DNA of 63,760 nucleotides, from the NCBI GenBank assembly GCA_025363575.1, contig JANYDM010000019.1, positions 1-63,760 of the forward strand, read 5' to 3'. The notes below the pieces were generated by a model. That model did no database searches. It was given only the letters and a program-made list of their open reading frames with translations, and had not been told where the DNA came from. Within the stretch, counting starts at the first letter, position 1; each line of letters starts with the position of its first letter. This document shows positions 9,255 through 18,252 of this stretch, piece after piece. Origin of the DNA: Betaproteobacteria bacterium. Its GTDB lineage: Bacteria > Pseudomonadota > Gammaproteobacteria > Burkholderiales > SG8-41. A program made the position numbers and the translations under genes.

Positions 9255-10577
9255 ATGCGCGTTTTGACGGGATTCTGGATTGCGGCAATGCTCTTGTTGT
9301 TTGCGCCGCTCACCTTTGCCGATTCGTGCTACGACCTGGTGAACAATCGGAACTTCGATTGCGATGCGCAGGCGCAACCGCCGCGCCGTCCCCAGGAATC
9401 CGCGCCAAAACCGGCGGAGGATCGCTCAAAGCTGCGCGAGGAATTGAGGCAGCGTCTAAACGAAAAAAGTCCCGCCGAATCGCGCGTTACGCCAGAAGAG
9501 CTCGGCAAGCGCATTGCCGATGCGCAGGGGCGCATGGAAACAGCGCTCAAGAATCCCACCGCCGCGGGCGCACGCCAGCGCTACGATGCCGCGGTCGCCG
9601 ATCTCAAAGGCGCTTACAACGATGCTGCAAACAGAGTCTCGCCCGCGTTGCGTGCCGGGCTCCGTGACAACGCAAGGATGCTTGAAGCGCGCTACGACGA
9701 GCTGGCGGCGCGCGCGAACTGGAATGGAACGCCGCCGACCGCGTCTCCGGAGCCCGTTCCCGCGCAGCCGGCAAACATGGCCGAGGCGCCGCCGGTTTCG
9801 GCCGACCCCGGCGACGTGGGCATCGGCGCGGGCGGCTACGTCTTCGTCTGCGACGGCCCCATCGACGCGGCCAAAGTATCGTGCCGCGAAGTGCAGCCTG
9901 ACGGCAGGCAATGTCTCGCCGTGATGTCGTTCGAGACGCAGATCAACTGGCGCGATTCGACGACGACGCCGTGCTCCGGCTCCGACCTCGCGCGGCGCAA
10001 CGCCTTTCTTCTCGCGCATCCGGAGGTTTCCGGTGCGGTCGCCGCGGCGGCGATGAGTTACGAATGCGGCGATATCGCGAAAAATTATGTTGCGGCGGCG
10101 CAGGCCAATAACGGCCCTGCAGCAGCCGCAGCGCTGGAGGCGCTGCAGAAAGCGGGTGGATGCGGCCTCCTTACTCATGTTTCACCGCAGGCAGCACCTA
10201 CAGAGTCCGATCCGCGCTTCGTTTCGCGCGGAGCGACGCCGATGCTCGACCAGACCGTCGCGGCGTGCGATCAACAACCGGAAGCGTGCGCCGCGGTCGT
10301 CAATCAATTGCGCACCGGCACCTCGTCGCAAGCGGTCGCTGCGCTTTACAGCAATGCAATTCAGATCGGGCTCGAAATCGGTGCGATGATGGGATCGGCG
10401 GTGTTGAGCGCGCAACAGAATACGATGGCTGCCCGCCGTTTGAACATGAACAGCGCCGGTGCTCCACTTATACGTCGCGGCGGCGGACCTCCGAACGGCG
10501 GCTCGACGGTGTATCGCCCACGCCCGCCAGTTTCCGGTTGCGTGATCGGCGGCCCTGGCTGGTGCACCGCTCAATAA
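9255..10577 (+). CDS. Exported cysteine-containing protein of unknown function
   Basis: 440 residues from the ATG at 9255; the frame is open upstream, but the signal peptide MRVLTGFWIAAMLLLFAPLTFA begins here. The mature part starts with DSCYDLVNNRNFDCDAQ, then a charged, probably helical stretch (about residues 40-150), a Pro-rich linker, and a Cys-rich half (CDGP, SCREV, QCLAV, TPCSGSD, YECGD, GGCGLL, ACDQQPEACA). The paired cysteines suggest disulfides in the periplasm. The tail is Gly- and Pro-rich. I do not recognise a family. It is followed after 13 bases by another exported gene, suggesting a two-gene unit. Confidence 0.75.
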   Translation: MRVLTGFWIAAMLLLFAPLTFADSCYDLVNNRNFDCDAQAQPPRRPQESAPKPAEDRSKLREELRQRLNEKSPAESRVTPEELGKRIADAQGRMETALKNPTAAGARQRYDAAVADLKGAYNDAANRVSPALRAGLRDNARMLEARYDELAARANWNGTPPTASPEPVPAQPANMAEAPPVSADPGDVGIGAGGYVFVCDGPIDAAKVSCREVQPDGRQCLAVMSFETQINWRDSTTTPCSGSDLARRNAFLLAHPEVSGAVAAAAMSYECGDIAKNYVAAAQANNGPAAAAALEALQKAGGCGLLTHVSPQAAPTESDPRFVSRGATPMLDQTVAACDQQPEACAAVVNQLRTGTSSQAVAALYSNAIQIGLEIGAMMGSAVLSAQQNTMAARRLNMNSAGAPLIRRGGGPPNGGSTVYRPRPPVSGCVIGGPGWCTAQ

Positions 10578-10590
10578 TGGATACGACCAG

Positions 10591-11202
10591 ATGAAGATGC
10601 TCGCTGCTCTGATCGCTTGCTCGTGGGTTTTCGTGACTCATGCGGCGGCGCCCGCGGCGCCTACTTATGGCGACGCGTTCAAGGGCCTCTACAATCAAAG
10701 CTCGGCTGCCGTGCCGGTCGAGGCGCCGGTCACGGTCCAGCCGCCGCTCGCAATTCTCTTTAGCGACAACGTCGAGTTGTGGTTCCAGTACGTGAAGAGC
10801 AGCGTCGCGTACTGGGCAGGCATCGTGCCATCATCGCTCACGAACAACGTCGTTCTTGCGGATACCGATCCGAATTTCCTCGGCGGGCGCGTGCTTGCCA
10901 TGCTTAAGCGGCACTTTCCGACGAGCGAATACGTCAAGGATTTCAGGGAGGCTGTCGCCTCGGGAAAGACCGGCGCGATCGTAGTGGATGTACTGCCGAA
11001 GGGGATGGAACCCTATGGCGACCGCACGACAAAGTTTGACATCATCCTGTATTTTTTCGACGCGAACATGAGTCCGGTATCGCGAATATCAGGTCATGGT
11101 GAGCGGCGGGTGCCCTTCGGCGCCGCGGATGCCGGCGTACAGGTCGCCGTCGATGGCGCGCTGCGGGAACTCGACACGAAAGTAGACAAACTGGTGCATT
11201 GA
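10591..11202 (+). CDS. Exported protein of unknown function
   Basis: 203 residues with a Sec signal peptide (MKMLAALIACSWVFVTHAAA). The mature part includes DTDPNFLGGRVLAMLKRHFP and KFDIILYFFDANMSPVSRISGHGE, which looks like a small alpha/beta domain. The pattern suggests a periplasmic or outer-membrane-associated protein, but no family is recognised. It begins 13 bases after the preceding exported gene, so co-expression is likely. It is convergent with the amidohydrolase-like gene ending at 11222. There is no lipobox of the usual form. Confidence 0.72.
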   Translation: MKMLAALIACSWVFVTHAAAPAAPTYGDAFKGLYNQSSAAVPVEAPVTVQPPLAILFSDNVELWFQYVKSSVAYWAGIVPSSLTNNVVLADTDPNFLGGRVLAMLKRHFPTSEYVKDFREAVASGKTGAIVVDVLPKGMEPYGDRTTKFDIILYFFDANMSPVSRISGHGERRVPFGAADAGVQVAVDGALRELDTKVDKLVH

Positions 11203-11221
11203 GAGCTTCGGCGCATCGGCT

Positions 11222-12082
11222 TCAGTCCTTCATGCGCTTGCGCGTATCCGTCGCCACGACGCCGAGCAGCTTGTCGATATCCGACCTTAGTTTCGCGAGC
11301 CCCGCGGTCGGGCGAAAAGTTTTGGTGTCCATGAACAGCTTCTTGTTCACTTCGATCTGCAGACTGTCGATGCCGCGCGCAGGGTCGCTGTTGCGGCCGA
11401 TGAGGACGTTGCCGACGTAGGGCTCGTTGACGGTCACGCTGTAGCCAAAACATTTCAACGTATCAACGACGAGCGCGCGAAATTCGGGAGCCGTCGTTTT
11501 GCCGTGCAGATCGCCGATGCAGAAATCGGGACGCGGCTTGCCGGCGTCCGGATGCGTGGGCGCGCCGGTCGCTGACATGCAATGGCAGGAAATCTGGCGC
11601 ACGACACCGAAGCGTGCGTAGAGATCGTCGATGATGCGCTTCAGCTCGGCGTGATAAGGCCGGTAGTACTTTGCGAGACGTTCCTCGATCTCGGCGACGG
11701 AAAGCTTGCGCTCCTGAAACGGCTCGCCCCAGCGCGATTTGCTTTTGATGAGGCCGAGGCCTTCGAGCGTGCGCGGGGTCGGTTTCAATTCGACGGGCCA
11801 CTTGCCATCGACTACTGCGGGATCCATGTCGAGCTCGTCGCGGTTGACGTCGACCCACGTGTTCGGAAACTTGCAGTAGAGCAGCGTGGCGCCAACCTGC
11901 GGCGCGCCGGCGTACAAGTCCTCCACGTACATCGACACGTTGTCGTGCACGGTCGTGAACGGCAGCGGCGAGCGGTACTCCTTTGGATATTCGCGTCCGC
12001 TGCGCGATACGTCTACAATCAGCGGCGCCGGTTCGGTGGTTGGTTCGTAGCGAAGAAAGAGCCCGGGTTGTACGTGGATCAT
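11222..12082 (-). CDS. N-formylglutamate amidohydrolase family protein
   Basis: 286 residues, no signal peptide. The overall pattern is that of HutG-type N-formylglutamate amidohydrolases: LIVDVSRSGREYP near residue 22, NTWVDVNRDELDMDP, the central ISCHCMSATGAP and DFCIGDLHGK, and FGYSVTVNEPYVGNVLIGR near the C-terminus. In most members the first motif reads SPHSG and its His helps bind zinc; here it is SRSG, so the His is replaced by Arg (codon CGC). The enzyme may use other ligands or have another activity. It is divergent from the Bug gene at 12122 with only 39 bases between, so the promoters must overlap the starts. Confidence 0.85.
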   Translation of the reverse strand: MIHVQPGLFLRYEPTTEPAPLIVDVSRSGREYPKEYRSPLPFTTVHDNVSMYVEDLYAGAPQVGATLLYCKFPNTWVDVNRDELDMDPAVVDGKWPVELKPTPRTLEGLGLIKSKSRWGEPFQERKLSVAEIEERLAKYYRPYHAELKRIIDDLYARFGVVRQISCHCMSATGAPTHPDAGKPRPDFCIGDLHGKTTAPEFRALVVDTLKCFGYSVTVNEPYVGNVLIGRNSDPARGIDSLQIEVNKKLFMDTKTFRPTAGLAKLRSDIDKLLGVVATDTRKRMKD

Positions 12083-12121
12083 CGCATCCTCAAATCAAAA
12101 TCAATATCGGCATCAGGATAC

Positions 12122-13078
12122 ATGAAAAGATTTCTTCTGCTCGGGGCCATGCTCGCGCTGTCCGGCGGGGCATGCGCCGCGGATTTCCCGTCGCGGCCGG
12201 TGCGTTTCGTGGTGCCGTATACGCCCGGTGCGATCAACGATTTTATCGGCCGCCTGGTCAGCCAGAAGCTTGCCGAGATGTGGAAGCAGCAAGTGATCGT
12301 CGACAACCGCGCGGGTGGCGGCACGACGATAGGCACCGACATCGTTGCGAAAAGCCCGCCTGACGGACACACGCTGCTGCTGACGGCGACGGCATTCGCG
12401 ATCAATGCGGCGTTTTATCCAAAACTGCCTTTCGACACATTGCGCGATTTCACCGCGGTCACGCAGATCGGCGCGGCTTCCATGCTGCTCGCAGTCAATG
12501 CGCAGTTGCCGGTCAAAAGCGTCAAAGACCTCGTCGCCCTGGCCAAAGCCAAGCCGGGACAGCTCGCCTATGGTTCCACCGGCAGCGGCGGTTCCGCGCA
12601 TTTGATGGGAGAGATGTTCAAGTCGATGGCCGGCGTGGATGTCGTGCACGTGCCGTACAAGGGCTTAGCGCCGGCGCTCACTGACGTGATGGCGGGTCAG
12701 GTGAGTTACACCTTCGGCACTCAGTTGGCGCTCGACGGGCCGATGAAAACAGGACGCGTGCGCGCAATCGCGGTCACCGGCAAGACGCGCATGCGCACAG
12801 TGCCAGACCTTCCAACCATCGCGGAATCCGGTTATCCCGATTACGACATGACAGCGTGGTGGGGGGTGGCAGTGGCGGCGCGAACGCCGCGCGCCGTCGT
12901 TATGAAATTGCACGACGACATCGTGCGCGTGCTCAACATGCCGGACGTGCTCGAACGTCTGTCGGGGCAGGGCGTCGAGGTCGCCGGCTCCACGCCGCAG
13001 CAATTCGACGCATTCGTGCGCGCTGAGATCGCGCGCTGGGGCAAGGCAGTGAGGCAGTCGGGTGCAAAGCCCGACTGA
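12122..13078 (+). CDS. Bug/TctC-family periplasmic solute-binding protein
   Basis: 318 residues. The ATG at 12122 begins a clear signal peptide (MKRFLLLGAMLALSGGACA), so the upstream open frame is not used. Ligand loops: YTPGAINDFIGR, where the usual GG is AI, then VDNRAGGGTTIG and PPDGHTLLL, and HVPYKGLAPALTDVMAGQV. The altered first loop suggests a ligand different from its neighbours. It is followed after 17 bases by another Bug gene. Confidence 0.92.
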   Translation: MKRFLLLGAMLALSGGACAADFPSRPVRFVVPYTPGAINDFIGRLVSQKLAEMWKQQVIVDNRAGGGTTIGTDIVAKSPPDGHTLLLTATAFAINAAFYPKLPFDTLRDFTAVTQIGAASMLLAVNAQLPVKSVKDLVALAKAKPGQLAYGSTGSGGSAHLMGEMFKSMAGVDVVHVPYKGLAPALTDVMAGQVSYTFGTQLALDGPMKTGRVRAIAVTGKTRMRTVPDLPTIAESGYPDYDMTAWWGVAVAARTPRAVVMKLHDDIVRVLNMPDVLERLSGQGVEVAGSTPQQFDAFVRAEIARWGKAVRQSGAKPD

Positions 13079-13095
13079 ACGTGGATACAGGGGAT

Positions 13096-14058
13096 ATGAT
13101 GAAAACAATATTTTTTGCGGCATCGCTGATTGCGGGCACCGCTAACGCCGCTGACGCGCTGCAATTTCCGGTGAAACCGATCCGCATGGTCGTGCCGTTC
13201 GGCGCGGGCAGCAATTCCGACGTGCTCGCGCGGACGATTGCTGTGCGCATGGCCGAGCATTGGGGACAGCAGGTGGTCGTCGATAACAGGCCGGGCGCCG
13301 GCGGCAATATCGGCACCGACATGGTCGCGAAAGCGCCGCCCGACGGCTATACGATAGTGCTGGGCGCCGCGAGCGTGCTCGCGATCAATCAAAGTCTGTA
13401 TTCCCAGATGCCGTACGACAGCAATACCGCGTTCGCACCCATCACGAACATGGTAAAGACGACCAACGTGTTGATCGTCACGCCGGCGTTGCCGGTAAAA
13501 ACGGTCAACGAATTGATCGCGTACGGCAAGGCGAATCCCGGCAAGCTGACATACGCATCGGCCGGTGCGGGCGGCACCATCCATTTGTCCGCCGAGCTTT
13601 TTAAGTCGATGACCGGCATCACAATGGAGCACATCGCCTACAAATCGAGCCCGCTCGCGCATATCGACATGATCAGCGGCCAGGTGCATGCGATGTTCGA
13701 TGCCATGCCGACCGCGCTGCCGCAAGTAAAAGCTGGCAGGTTGCGCGCGGTGGCTGTCACCACCGCGAAACGTTCGCCGCAACTGCCAGAACTCCCCACC
13801 ATCGCGGAAACGGTGCCCGGATTCGAGGCCGCCGGCTGGTTCGGCTATGCCGCACCGGCCCGCACACCGAAAGAAATCGTTGCTCTCCTCAACAAGGAGA
13901 TCGTGCGCATCCTCGCATTGCCTGACGTGAAGGAGCGGCTGATCTTACAAGGCGCGGAGCCGGTGGGCGACACACCCGAGCAATTTGCGCAGTACATCAA
14001 GTCCGAAGCCGCGAAGTGGGGCAAGGTTATCAAGTCGCTGAATCTCAAAATTGAATAA
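13096..14058 (+). CDS. Bug/TctC-family periplasmic solute-binding protein
   Basis: 320 residues. The start is the first of two ATGs at 13096, preceded by an AGGGGA ribosome site; the signal peptide ends near AGTANA. Motifs: PFGAGSNSDVLAR in place of the usual PGGPTD loop, VDNRPGAGGNIG, PPDGYTIVL and HIAYKSSPLAHIDMISGQV in place of HIPYKG. With the preceding gene it forms a tandem Bug pair. The repeat element at 14074 lies directly downstream and may end the transcript. Confidence 0.92.
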   Translation: MMKTIFFAASLIAGTANAADALQFPVKPIRMVVPFGAGSNSDVLARTIAVRMAEHWGQQVVVDNRPGAGGNIGTDMVAKAPPDGYTIVLGAASVLAINQSLYSQMPYDSNTAFAPITNMVKTTNVLIVTPALPVKTVNELIAYGKANPGKLTYASAGAGGTIHLSAELFKSMTGITMEHIAYKSSPLAHIDMISGQVHAMFDAMPTALPQVKAGRLRAVAVTTAKRSPQLPELPTIAETVPGFEAAGWFGYAAPARTPKEIVALLNKEIVRILALPDVKERLILQGAEPVGDTPEQFAQYIKSEAAKWGKVIKSLNLKIE

Positions 14059-14073
14059 AGCAAACGTATTAGG

Positions 14074-14155
14074 AACCGCTGATAAACGCCGATACTTCGA
14101 AAGCACTTTTTTGTGTTTGATTTTCATCTGCGTTCATCGGCGGTGATCTGCGGTT
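14074..14155. repeat. Intergenic repeat with inverted ends, copy 1
   Basis: The left end AACCGCTGATAAACGCCGAT (14074-14093) is the imperfect inverted complement (17 of 20) of ATCGGCGGTGATCTGCGGTT at 14136-14155. The motif ATCTGCGTTYATCRGCGG recurs at 27035 and 39671. The interior is AT-richer than the genes around it. No open frame; it could form a long stem in RNA. Confidence 0.7.
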
Positions 14156-14179
14156 AAACTTGTTTGAGTGAATAAGGCA

Positions 14180-15265
14180 ATGATCGAACGTAAACAAATA
14201 GGTCTCGCCATCGTCGGCTCCGGTCGCATCGGCACGCTGCGCGCGAAGCTCGCGTCGTCGCATCCGGCCGTTAATTTCATCGCGGTGTCCGACAGCAATC
14301 CAGCCGCTGCGCAGAAGCTGCAGAAGGAAGTCGGCGCGCAGGTCGCATCAACGAACAACGACGAAATCATCGCGCGTCCCGAAGTGACGGCCGTAATCGT
14401 CTCGACCAGCGAAGGCGAACACCTGGCGCCCGTACTGAAAGCGATCGAGCTCGGCAAGGCGGTCCTGGTCGAAAAACCGATTGCGCTGAATATCGCCGAT
14501 GCGGAACGCATCATCGCGGCCGCAGCGAAAGCGAATATCGATCTGCGTGTGGGTTACAGCCGCCGCTTCAAGGACCGCTACCTGATTGCGAAAGAGCAGA
14601 TCATGCAAGGCCGCGTCGGCAAAATCGTCGGCGGCGCGGCGCGCGTCTACAATTCGCGCTCGCAGGCGCTGGCGATGATGAAGCGCAATCCCGAGGCGAC
14701 GCCGGTCGTGGACGCGCTCACGTATTACGTCGACCTCATGAACTGGCTGCTCGAAGGTAACGCGCCGGTTGAAGTGTTCGCGCGCGGGCAGAAAGGCGTG
14801 CTGAAGGAAGCGGGCCATGACGTCGACGACGTCAACTGGTCGATAGTGACTTATGCCGATGGCGCGGTAGTCAATCTCGGTGTGAGCTATGCGTTGCCCG
14901 AAAAATATCCGGCGCTCGGCCATGCGGCCCGCGTCGAGATCCTCGGCACCGAAGGCGTGATCATCCTCGACGACGATCACACCGATCAGCTTATGTATAG
15001 CAACAAAGGCGTGCCGCACGTCTATCTGCCGGACCACAACGTGAACATGGTATTTTTGTCGAGCGGCACGCCCGGCGATTGGGCGCTCGGTGATTTCTGG
15101 GGACCGATCGCGAACGAGACACGAGCCTGGCTCGACCATCTGGCGACAGGCAAGGCTTGCGTCCACGCGACCGCCGCGGATGCGCGGTGCAATCTCGAAG
15201 TGACGCTGGCAATTCAACTTGCCGCCGCGAGCGGCAAGACAGTCAAGCTGCCGCTGGCGGGGTGA
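14180..15265 (+). CDS. Gfo/Idh/MocA family oxidoreductase
   Basis: 361 residues from the ATG at 14180, which has AAGG just upstream; a GTG at 14168 would add four residues. Rossmann start IGLAIVGSGRIGTLRAKLAS; the family EKP motif appears as VLVEKPIAL, followed by VGYSRRFKDRYL; the C-terminal segment includes LPDHNVNMVFLSSG and WLDHLATGK. The family oxidises sugars, inositols or related polyols with NAD(P). It resembles the gene at 27878 closely, and both are followed by a Bug gene. The substrate is probably a cyclitol or sugar acid; not determinable from sequence. Confidence 0.92.
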   Translation: MIERKQIGLAIVGSGRIGTLRAKLASSHPAVNFIAVSDSNPAAAQKLQKEVGAQVASTNNDEIIARPEVTAVIVSTSEGEHLAPVLKAIELGKAVLVEKPIALNIADAERIIAAAAKANIDLRVGYSRRFKDRYLIAKEQIMQGRVGKIVGGAARVYNSRSQALAMMKRNPEATPVVDALTYYVDLMNWLLEGNAPVEVFARGQKGVLKEAGHDVDDVNWSIVTYADGAVVNLGVSYALPEKYPALGHAARVEILGTEGVIILDDDHTDQLMYSNKGVPHVYLPDHNVNMVFLSSGTPGDWALGDFWGPIANETRAWLDHLATGKACVHATAADARCNLEVTLAIQLAAASGKTVKLPLAG

Positions 15266-15290
15266 AAAAAACAGGATCGAGGAGCGAGGA

Positions 15291-16265
15291 TTGAGAATCA
15301 AGGCGATAGTGGCGGGCTTAATTTTGGCGGGTGTCGGCGTGGTGTCGTCCGTCGGCGTGCAAGCGGATGCCTATCCGACGAAACCGATTCGGATGATCGT
15401 CGCGTATCCGCCTGGCGGTGGCACGGACATTGTCGGCCGCATGGTCGCGCAAAAATTATCGGAAAACCTGGGCCAGTCGGTGGTGATCGACAACCGCGGC
15501 GGGGCGGCCGGCAGCATAGGCAGCGAAATCGCGGCGAAGTCCGTGCCTGACGGCTACACGATCGTCATGGGCAACGTCGCGCCGAATGCGATCAACGTAA
15601 GTCTATATGCGAAGCTCGGCTACGACCCGGTCAAGGATTTCGAGCCGGTGAGTCTGGTTGCGTCCACGCCGAATATATTGGTCGTGCAGCCCTCGCTGGC
15701 GGTCAAGACCGTGCCCGATCTGATCGCGGTGGCCAAGGCCAAACCCGCTACGCTCAACTATCCGTCGGCAGGGCTTGGCAGCTCGTCGCATCTCGCCGGC
15801 GAGCTGTTCGACAACCTCGCCGGCGTGAAGATGGTGCACATCCCGTACAAAGGCGGCGGGCCGGCGCTCACCGATCTTCTCGGCGGACAGGTGCAGCTTA
15901 TGTTCGCCACCATGCCGGCGGCGATGCCGCACGTGCGGTCGGGCAAGCTGCGCGCGATAGCCGTGACCAGTGCAAAACGCTCGCAGACCATGCCCGACGT
16001 GCCAACGATAGGCGAAACATTGAAAGGCTACGAAGCCTCGACGTGGTACGGCGTGCTGGCGCCCGCCCGAACGCCGCGGGCCATCGTCAACACGCTGCAC
16101 GCGGAGATCGTCAAGATACTCGGCGTCTCGGAAACGCGCGACCGCCTGTTCGCGCAGGGATTCGAGCCGGTTGGCGGCACACCCGCGGAATTCGCCGCTT
16201 ATATCAAGGCGGAGATCGTGAAATGGGGCAAGGTCATCAAGGCGGCAGGCATCAAGGCGGAATAG
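15291..16265 (+). CDS. Bug/TctC-family periplasmic solute-binding protein
   Basis: 324 residues from TTG 15291, chosen because it follows the strong ribosome site GAGGAGCGAGGA and begins a signal peptide (LRIKAIVAGLILAGVGVVSS). The open frame upstream overlaps the end of the oxidoreductase gene. Motifs: YPPGGGTDIVGRM, IDNRGGAAGSIG, VPDGYTIVM, HIPYKGGGPALTDLLGGQV. The ribosome site lies in a GAGGATC-like repeat tract. It is probably co-transcribed with the Gfo/Idh gene 25 bases upstream. Confidence 0.9.
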   Translation: MRIKAIVAGLILAGVGVVSSVGVQADAYPTKPIRMIVAYPPGGGTDIVGRMVAQKLSENLGQSVVIDNRGGAAGSIGSEIAAKSVPDGYTIVMGNVAPNAINVSLYAKLGYDPVKDFEPVSLVASTPNILVVQPSLAVKTVPDLIAVAKAKPATLNYPSAGLGSSSHLAGELFDNLAGVKMVHIPYKGGGPALTDLLGGQVQLMFATMPAAMPHVRSGKLRAIAVTSAKRSQTMPDVPTIGETLKGYEASTWYGVLAPARTPRAIVNTLHAEIVKILGVSETRDRLFAQGFEPVGGTPAEFAAYIKAEIVKWGKVIKAAGIKAE

Positions 16266-16338
16266 AACGCGTGAATTTAGTCCTCGGCGGCGGCGTGCGA
16301 AAATCGTAAAGTGCGCTGGCAATGACAGGGAGATGATC

Positions 16339-17043
16339 ATGGGAATGCAGCGAAATTTTGTGTCCGGTCTGGTTGCCGTCGTATTCATGTTCGCGGCCGG
16401 CGCTGCGCGTGCCGATGGGGCCGGCCAGGTCGTTCACCTGAGCGGCACACTGTCGGCGCAGAAGGCGGACGGCACGATCCGTATCCTTTCACGCGGCTCG
16501 GAAATTAACGTCGGCGACACGCTCACGACGCAGGCCGACAGTTACGGCCAGCTTGGGTTCTCCGACGGCAGCACGATGACGATGCGGCCCAATACGCGCA
16601 TGAAGATCGAAGGCTACGCATTCGACAAGGACCAGCCTAATGCGGACAATGCATTCTTCCGCCTGCTGAAGGGCGGATTGCGCACGGCGACGGGTCTCAT
16701 CGGCAAGCGTGGCAACATGAATGCCTACAAGATCGGCACGCCGGTGGCGACCATCGGCATACGCGGCTCCACCGGCGATACGCTCGACTGCACGCAGGGC
16801 TGCGACGGCGTTACCAGCACGAGCGGCAAGGCCGAGCGCGGCGTCTATCACGCAACCTACACCGGCAGCTACGTGATGGAAAACGACAGCGGGGAGGTAA
16901 TCGTAGGCGAGGCGCGCTTCGGCTTCGTGCGCGATGCGAAGACGAAACCCACGCTGCTGCCGGGCGACCCGGGACTCAATCTTGACGAGCTGCCATTCGC
17001 GATCACGGGACAGGACCGCGGCGGACGCTGCGACGTGCGCTAG
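16339..17043 (+). CDS. Exported FecR-domain protein
   Basis: 234 residues. The ATG at 16339 lies six bases after GGGAG; the ATG at 16333 touches the ribosome site and is less likely. Signal peptide ends near GAARA. Mature part: GQVVHLSGTLSAQ, then the FecR-like RGSEINVGDTLTTQADSYGQLGFSDGSTMTMRPNTR and IGTPVATIGIRGS. No anti-sigma helix or transmembrane segment comes before the FecR domain, so it is a secreted FecR-like protein rather than a classic sigma regulator. A CTQGC pair lies near residue 154. A strong terminator follows. Confidence 0.88.
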   Translation: MGMQRNFVSGLVAVVFMFAAGAARADGAGQVVHLSGTLSAQKADGTIRILSRGSEINVGDTLTTQADSYGQLGFSDGSTMTMRPNTRMKIEGYAFDKDQPNADNAFFRLLKGGLRTATGLIGKRGNMNAYKIGTPVATIGIRGSTGDTLDCTQGCDGVTSTSGKAERGVYHATYTGSYVMENDSGEVIVGEARFGFVRDAKTKPTLLPGDPGLNLDELPFAITGQDRGGRCDVR

Positions 17044-17062
17044 CCGGCAGCGCCCCCCCGGA

Positions 17063-17091
17063 AAATCCCCGCCCGGTGCGGGGATTTTTTT
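17063..17091 (+). terminator. Rho-independent terminator after the FecR-domain gene
   Basis: A perfect 9-bp stem AATCCCCGC / GCGGGGATT with a 5-base loop (CCGGT) is followed by a run of seven T. This is the clearest intrinsic terminator in the window and separates the FecR gene from the cyclase gene. Confidence 0.9.
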
Positions 17092-17208
17092 GCCCGACTG
17101 AAAATCCTTTTTTCCTGCGCGGCCCGAATCATGCCGGCGTGAATATCGAGTAATATTCTTCTTCGCGCGGCACGAATTCCACGAAAAAACGATTCAACAG
17201 AGGACGCC

Positions 17209-18216
17209 ATGGCGATACGCACACCCAAAATCAAAAACACGATCGACAAGAAGCACCGCAAGCTCACGCGCAAGGACATTCACGCCGCGGCCAAGCGTCT
17301 CAAGAACTGGGGCCGCTGGGGCAAGAACGACGAGATAGGCACGCTCAATTTCGTGAAGCCCGAGAACATCGTCGAGGCCGCGCAGCTTGTTACGCAGGGC
17401 AAAGTCATCTCGCTCGCGCTCAATTACGATCAGACCGGCCCGCAGGGCGGCAAGACTAAATATCCGGCGCTGGGTCGCTTCAACCCCATCCACCTGATGA
17501 CGCGCACAGGCACCGACGCTTACTCAGGCGTGCTCGATCACCGCAAGATCCGCGGCACCGACGACATCATCATCATGCCGCTGCAGTGCGGCACGCAGTG
17601 GGACGGCCTCGGCCACATCATGTACTACGACTACATGTGGAACGGCTACGATTGCCGCAACGTGACCAGCGCCGGCGCGTTGAAAGGCGGCATCGAAAAA
17701 ACCAAGGAGAAAATGGTCGGCCGCGGCGTGCTTCTGGACGTGCCGAAGGCCCTCGGCAAGAAATGGCTGCCTGATGGCTTTGCCGTAACCAACGAACTGC
17801 TCGACTACACCGCGAACAAGCACAAGGTCGAAGTGAAGCGCGGTGACTTCCTGCTGGTGCGCACCGGGCATGTCGAGCGCAAATTCGCCGACAAGAACTG
17901 GGACGGCTACTCGGGGGGCGACGCGCCGGGCCTCGCGTTCGAGACGCTTGACTGGCTGCACAAGAAAGAAGTCGCGGCCATCGTCACCGATACGTGGGGC
18001 GCTGAAGTGCGACCCAACGAAACCGAAGACACGAATCAGCCGTGGCACTGGATTGCGATTCCCATCATGGGCCTCACGGTCGGCGAGATTTTCGATCTCG
18101 GCGCTTTGTCGATAGCGTGTGCCGCCGACAAGCGTTACGAATTCATGTTCGTGGCGCCCGCGCTGCCGATCACGGGCGGCGTCGGTTCGCCGGTCAATCC
18201 TTACGTCATCAAATAG
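17209..18216 (+). CDS. Cyclase-family metal hydrolase (kynurenine formamidase-like)
   Basis: 335 residues, no signal peptide. The N-terminus is Lys/Arg-rich (residues 1-30). The family metal motif is usually HxGTHxDxPxH; here it reads QCGTQWDGLGH (about residue 126-136), keeping Asp and the last His but with Gln at two His positions. Also FLLVRTGHVE and ITGGVGSPVNPYVIK. This longer, QxGTQxD type of cyclase-family protein is common beside Bug proteins in betaproteobacteria. The likely reaction is hydrolysis of a lactone or amide; the substrate is unknown. It is followed by a Bug gene after 92 bases holding a hairpin. Confidence 0.88.
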   Translation: MAIRTPKIKNTIDKKHRKLTRKDIHAAAKRLKNWGRWGKNDEIGTLNFVKPENIVEAAQLVTQGKVISLALNYDQTGPQGGKTKYPALGRFNPIHLMTRTGTDAYSGVLDHRKIRGTDDIIIMPLQCGTQWDGLGHIMYYDYMWNGYDCRNVTSAGALKGGIEKTKEKMVGRGVLLDVPKALGKKWLPDGFAVTNELLDYTANKHKVEVKRGDFLLVRTGHVERKFADKNWDGYSGGDAPGLAFETLDWLHKKEVAAIVTDTWGAEVRPNETEDTNQPWHWIAIPIMGLTVGEIFDLGALSIACAADKRYEFMFVAPALPITGGVGSPVNPYVIK

Positions 18217-18252
18217 CGGCTGTTCGCCGACACCAATGGTGCGCGAACAGCT

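Noticed and set aside
11582..12121. Upstream extension of the Bug frame at 12122
   Set aside because: It runs opposite the amidohydrolase-like gene and lacks a ribosome site; the signal peptide starts at 12122.
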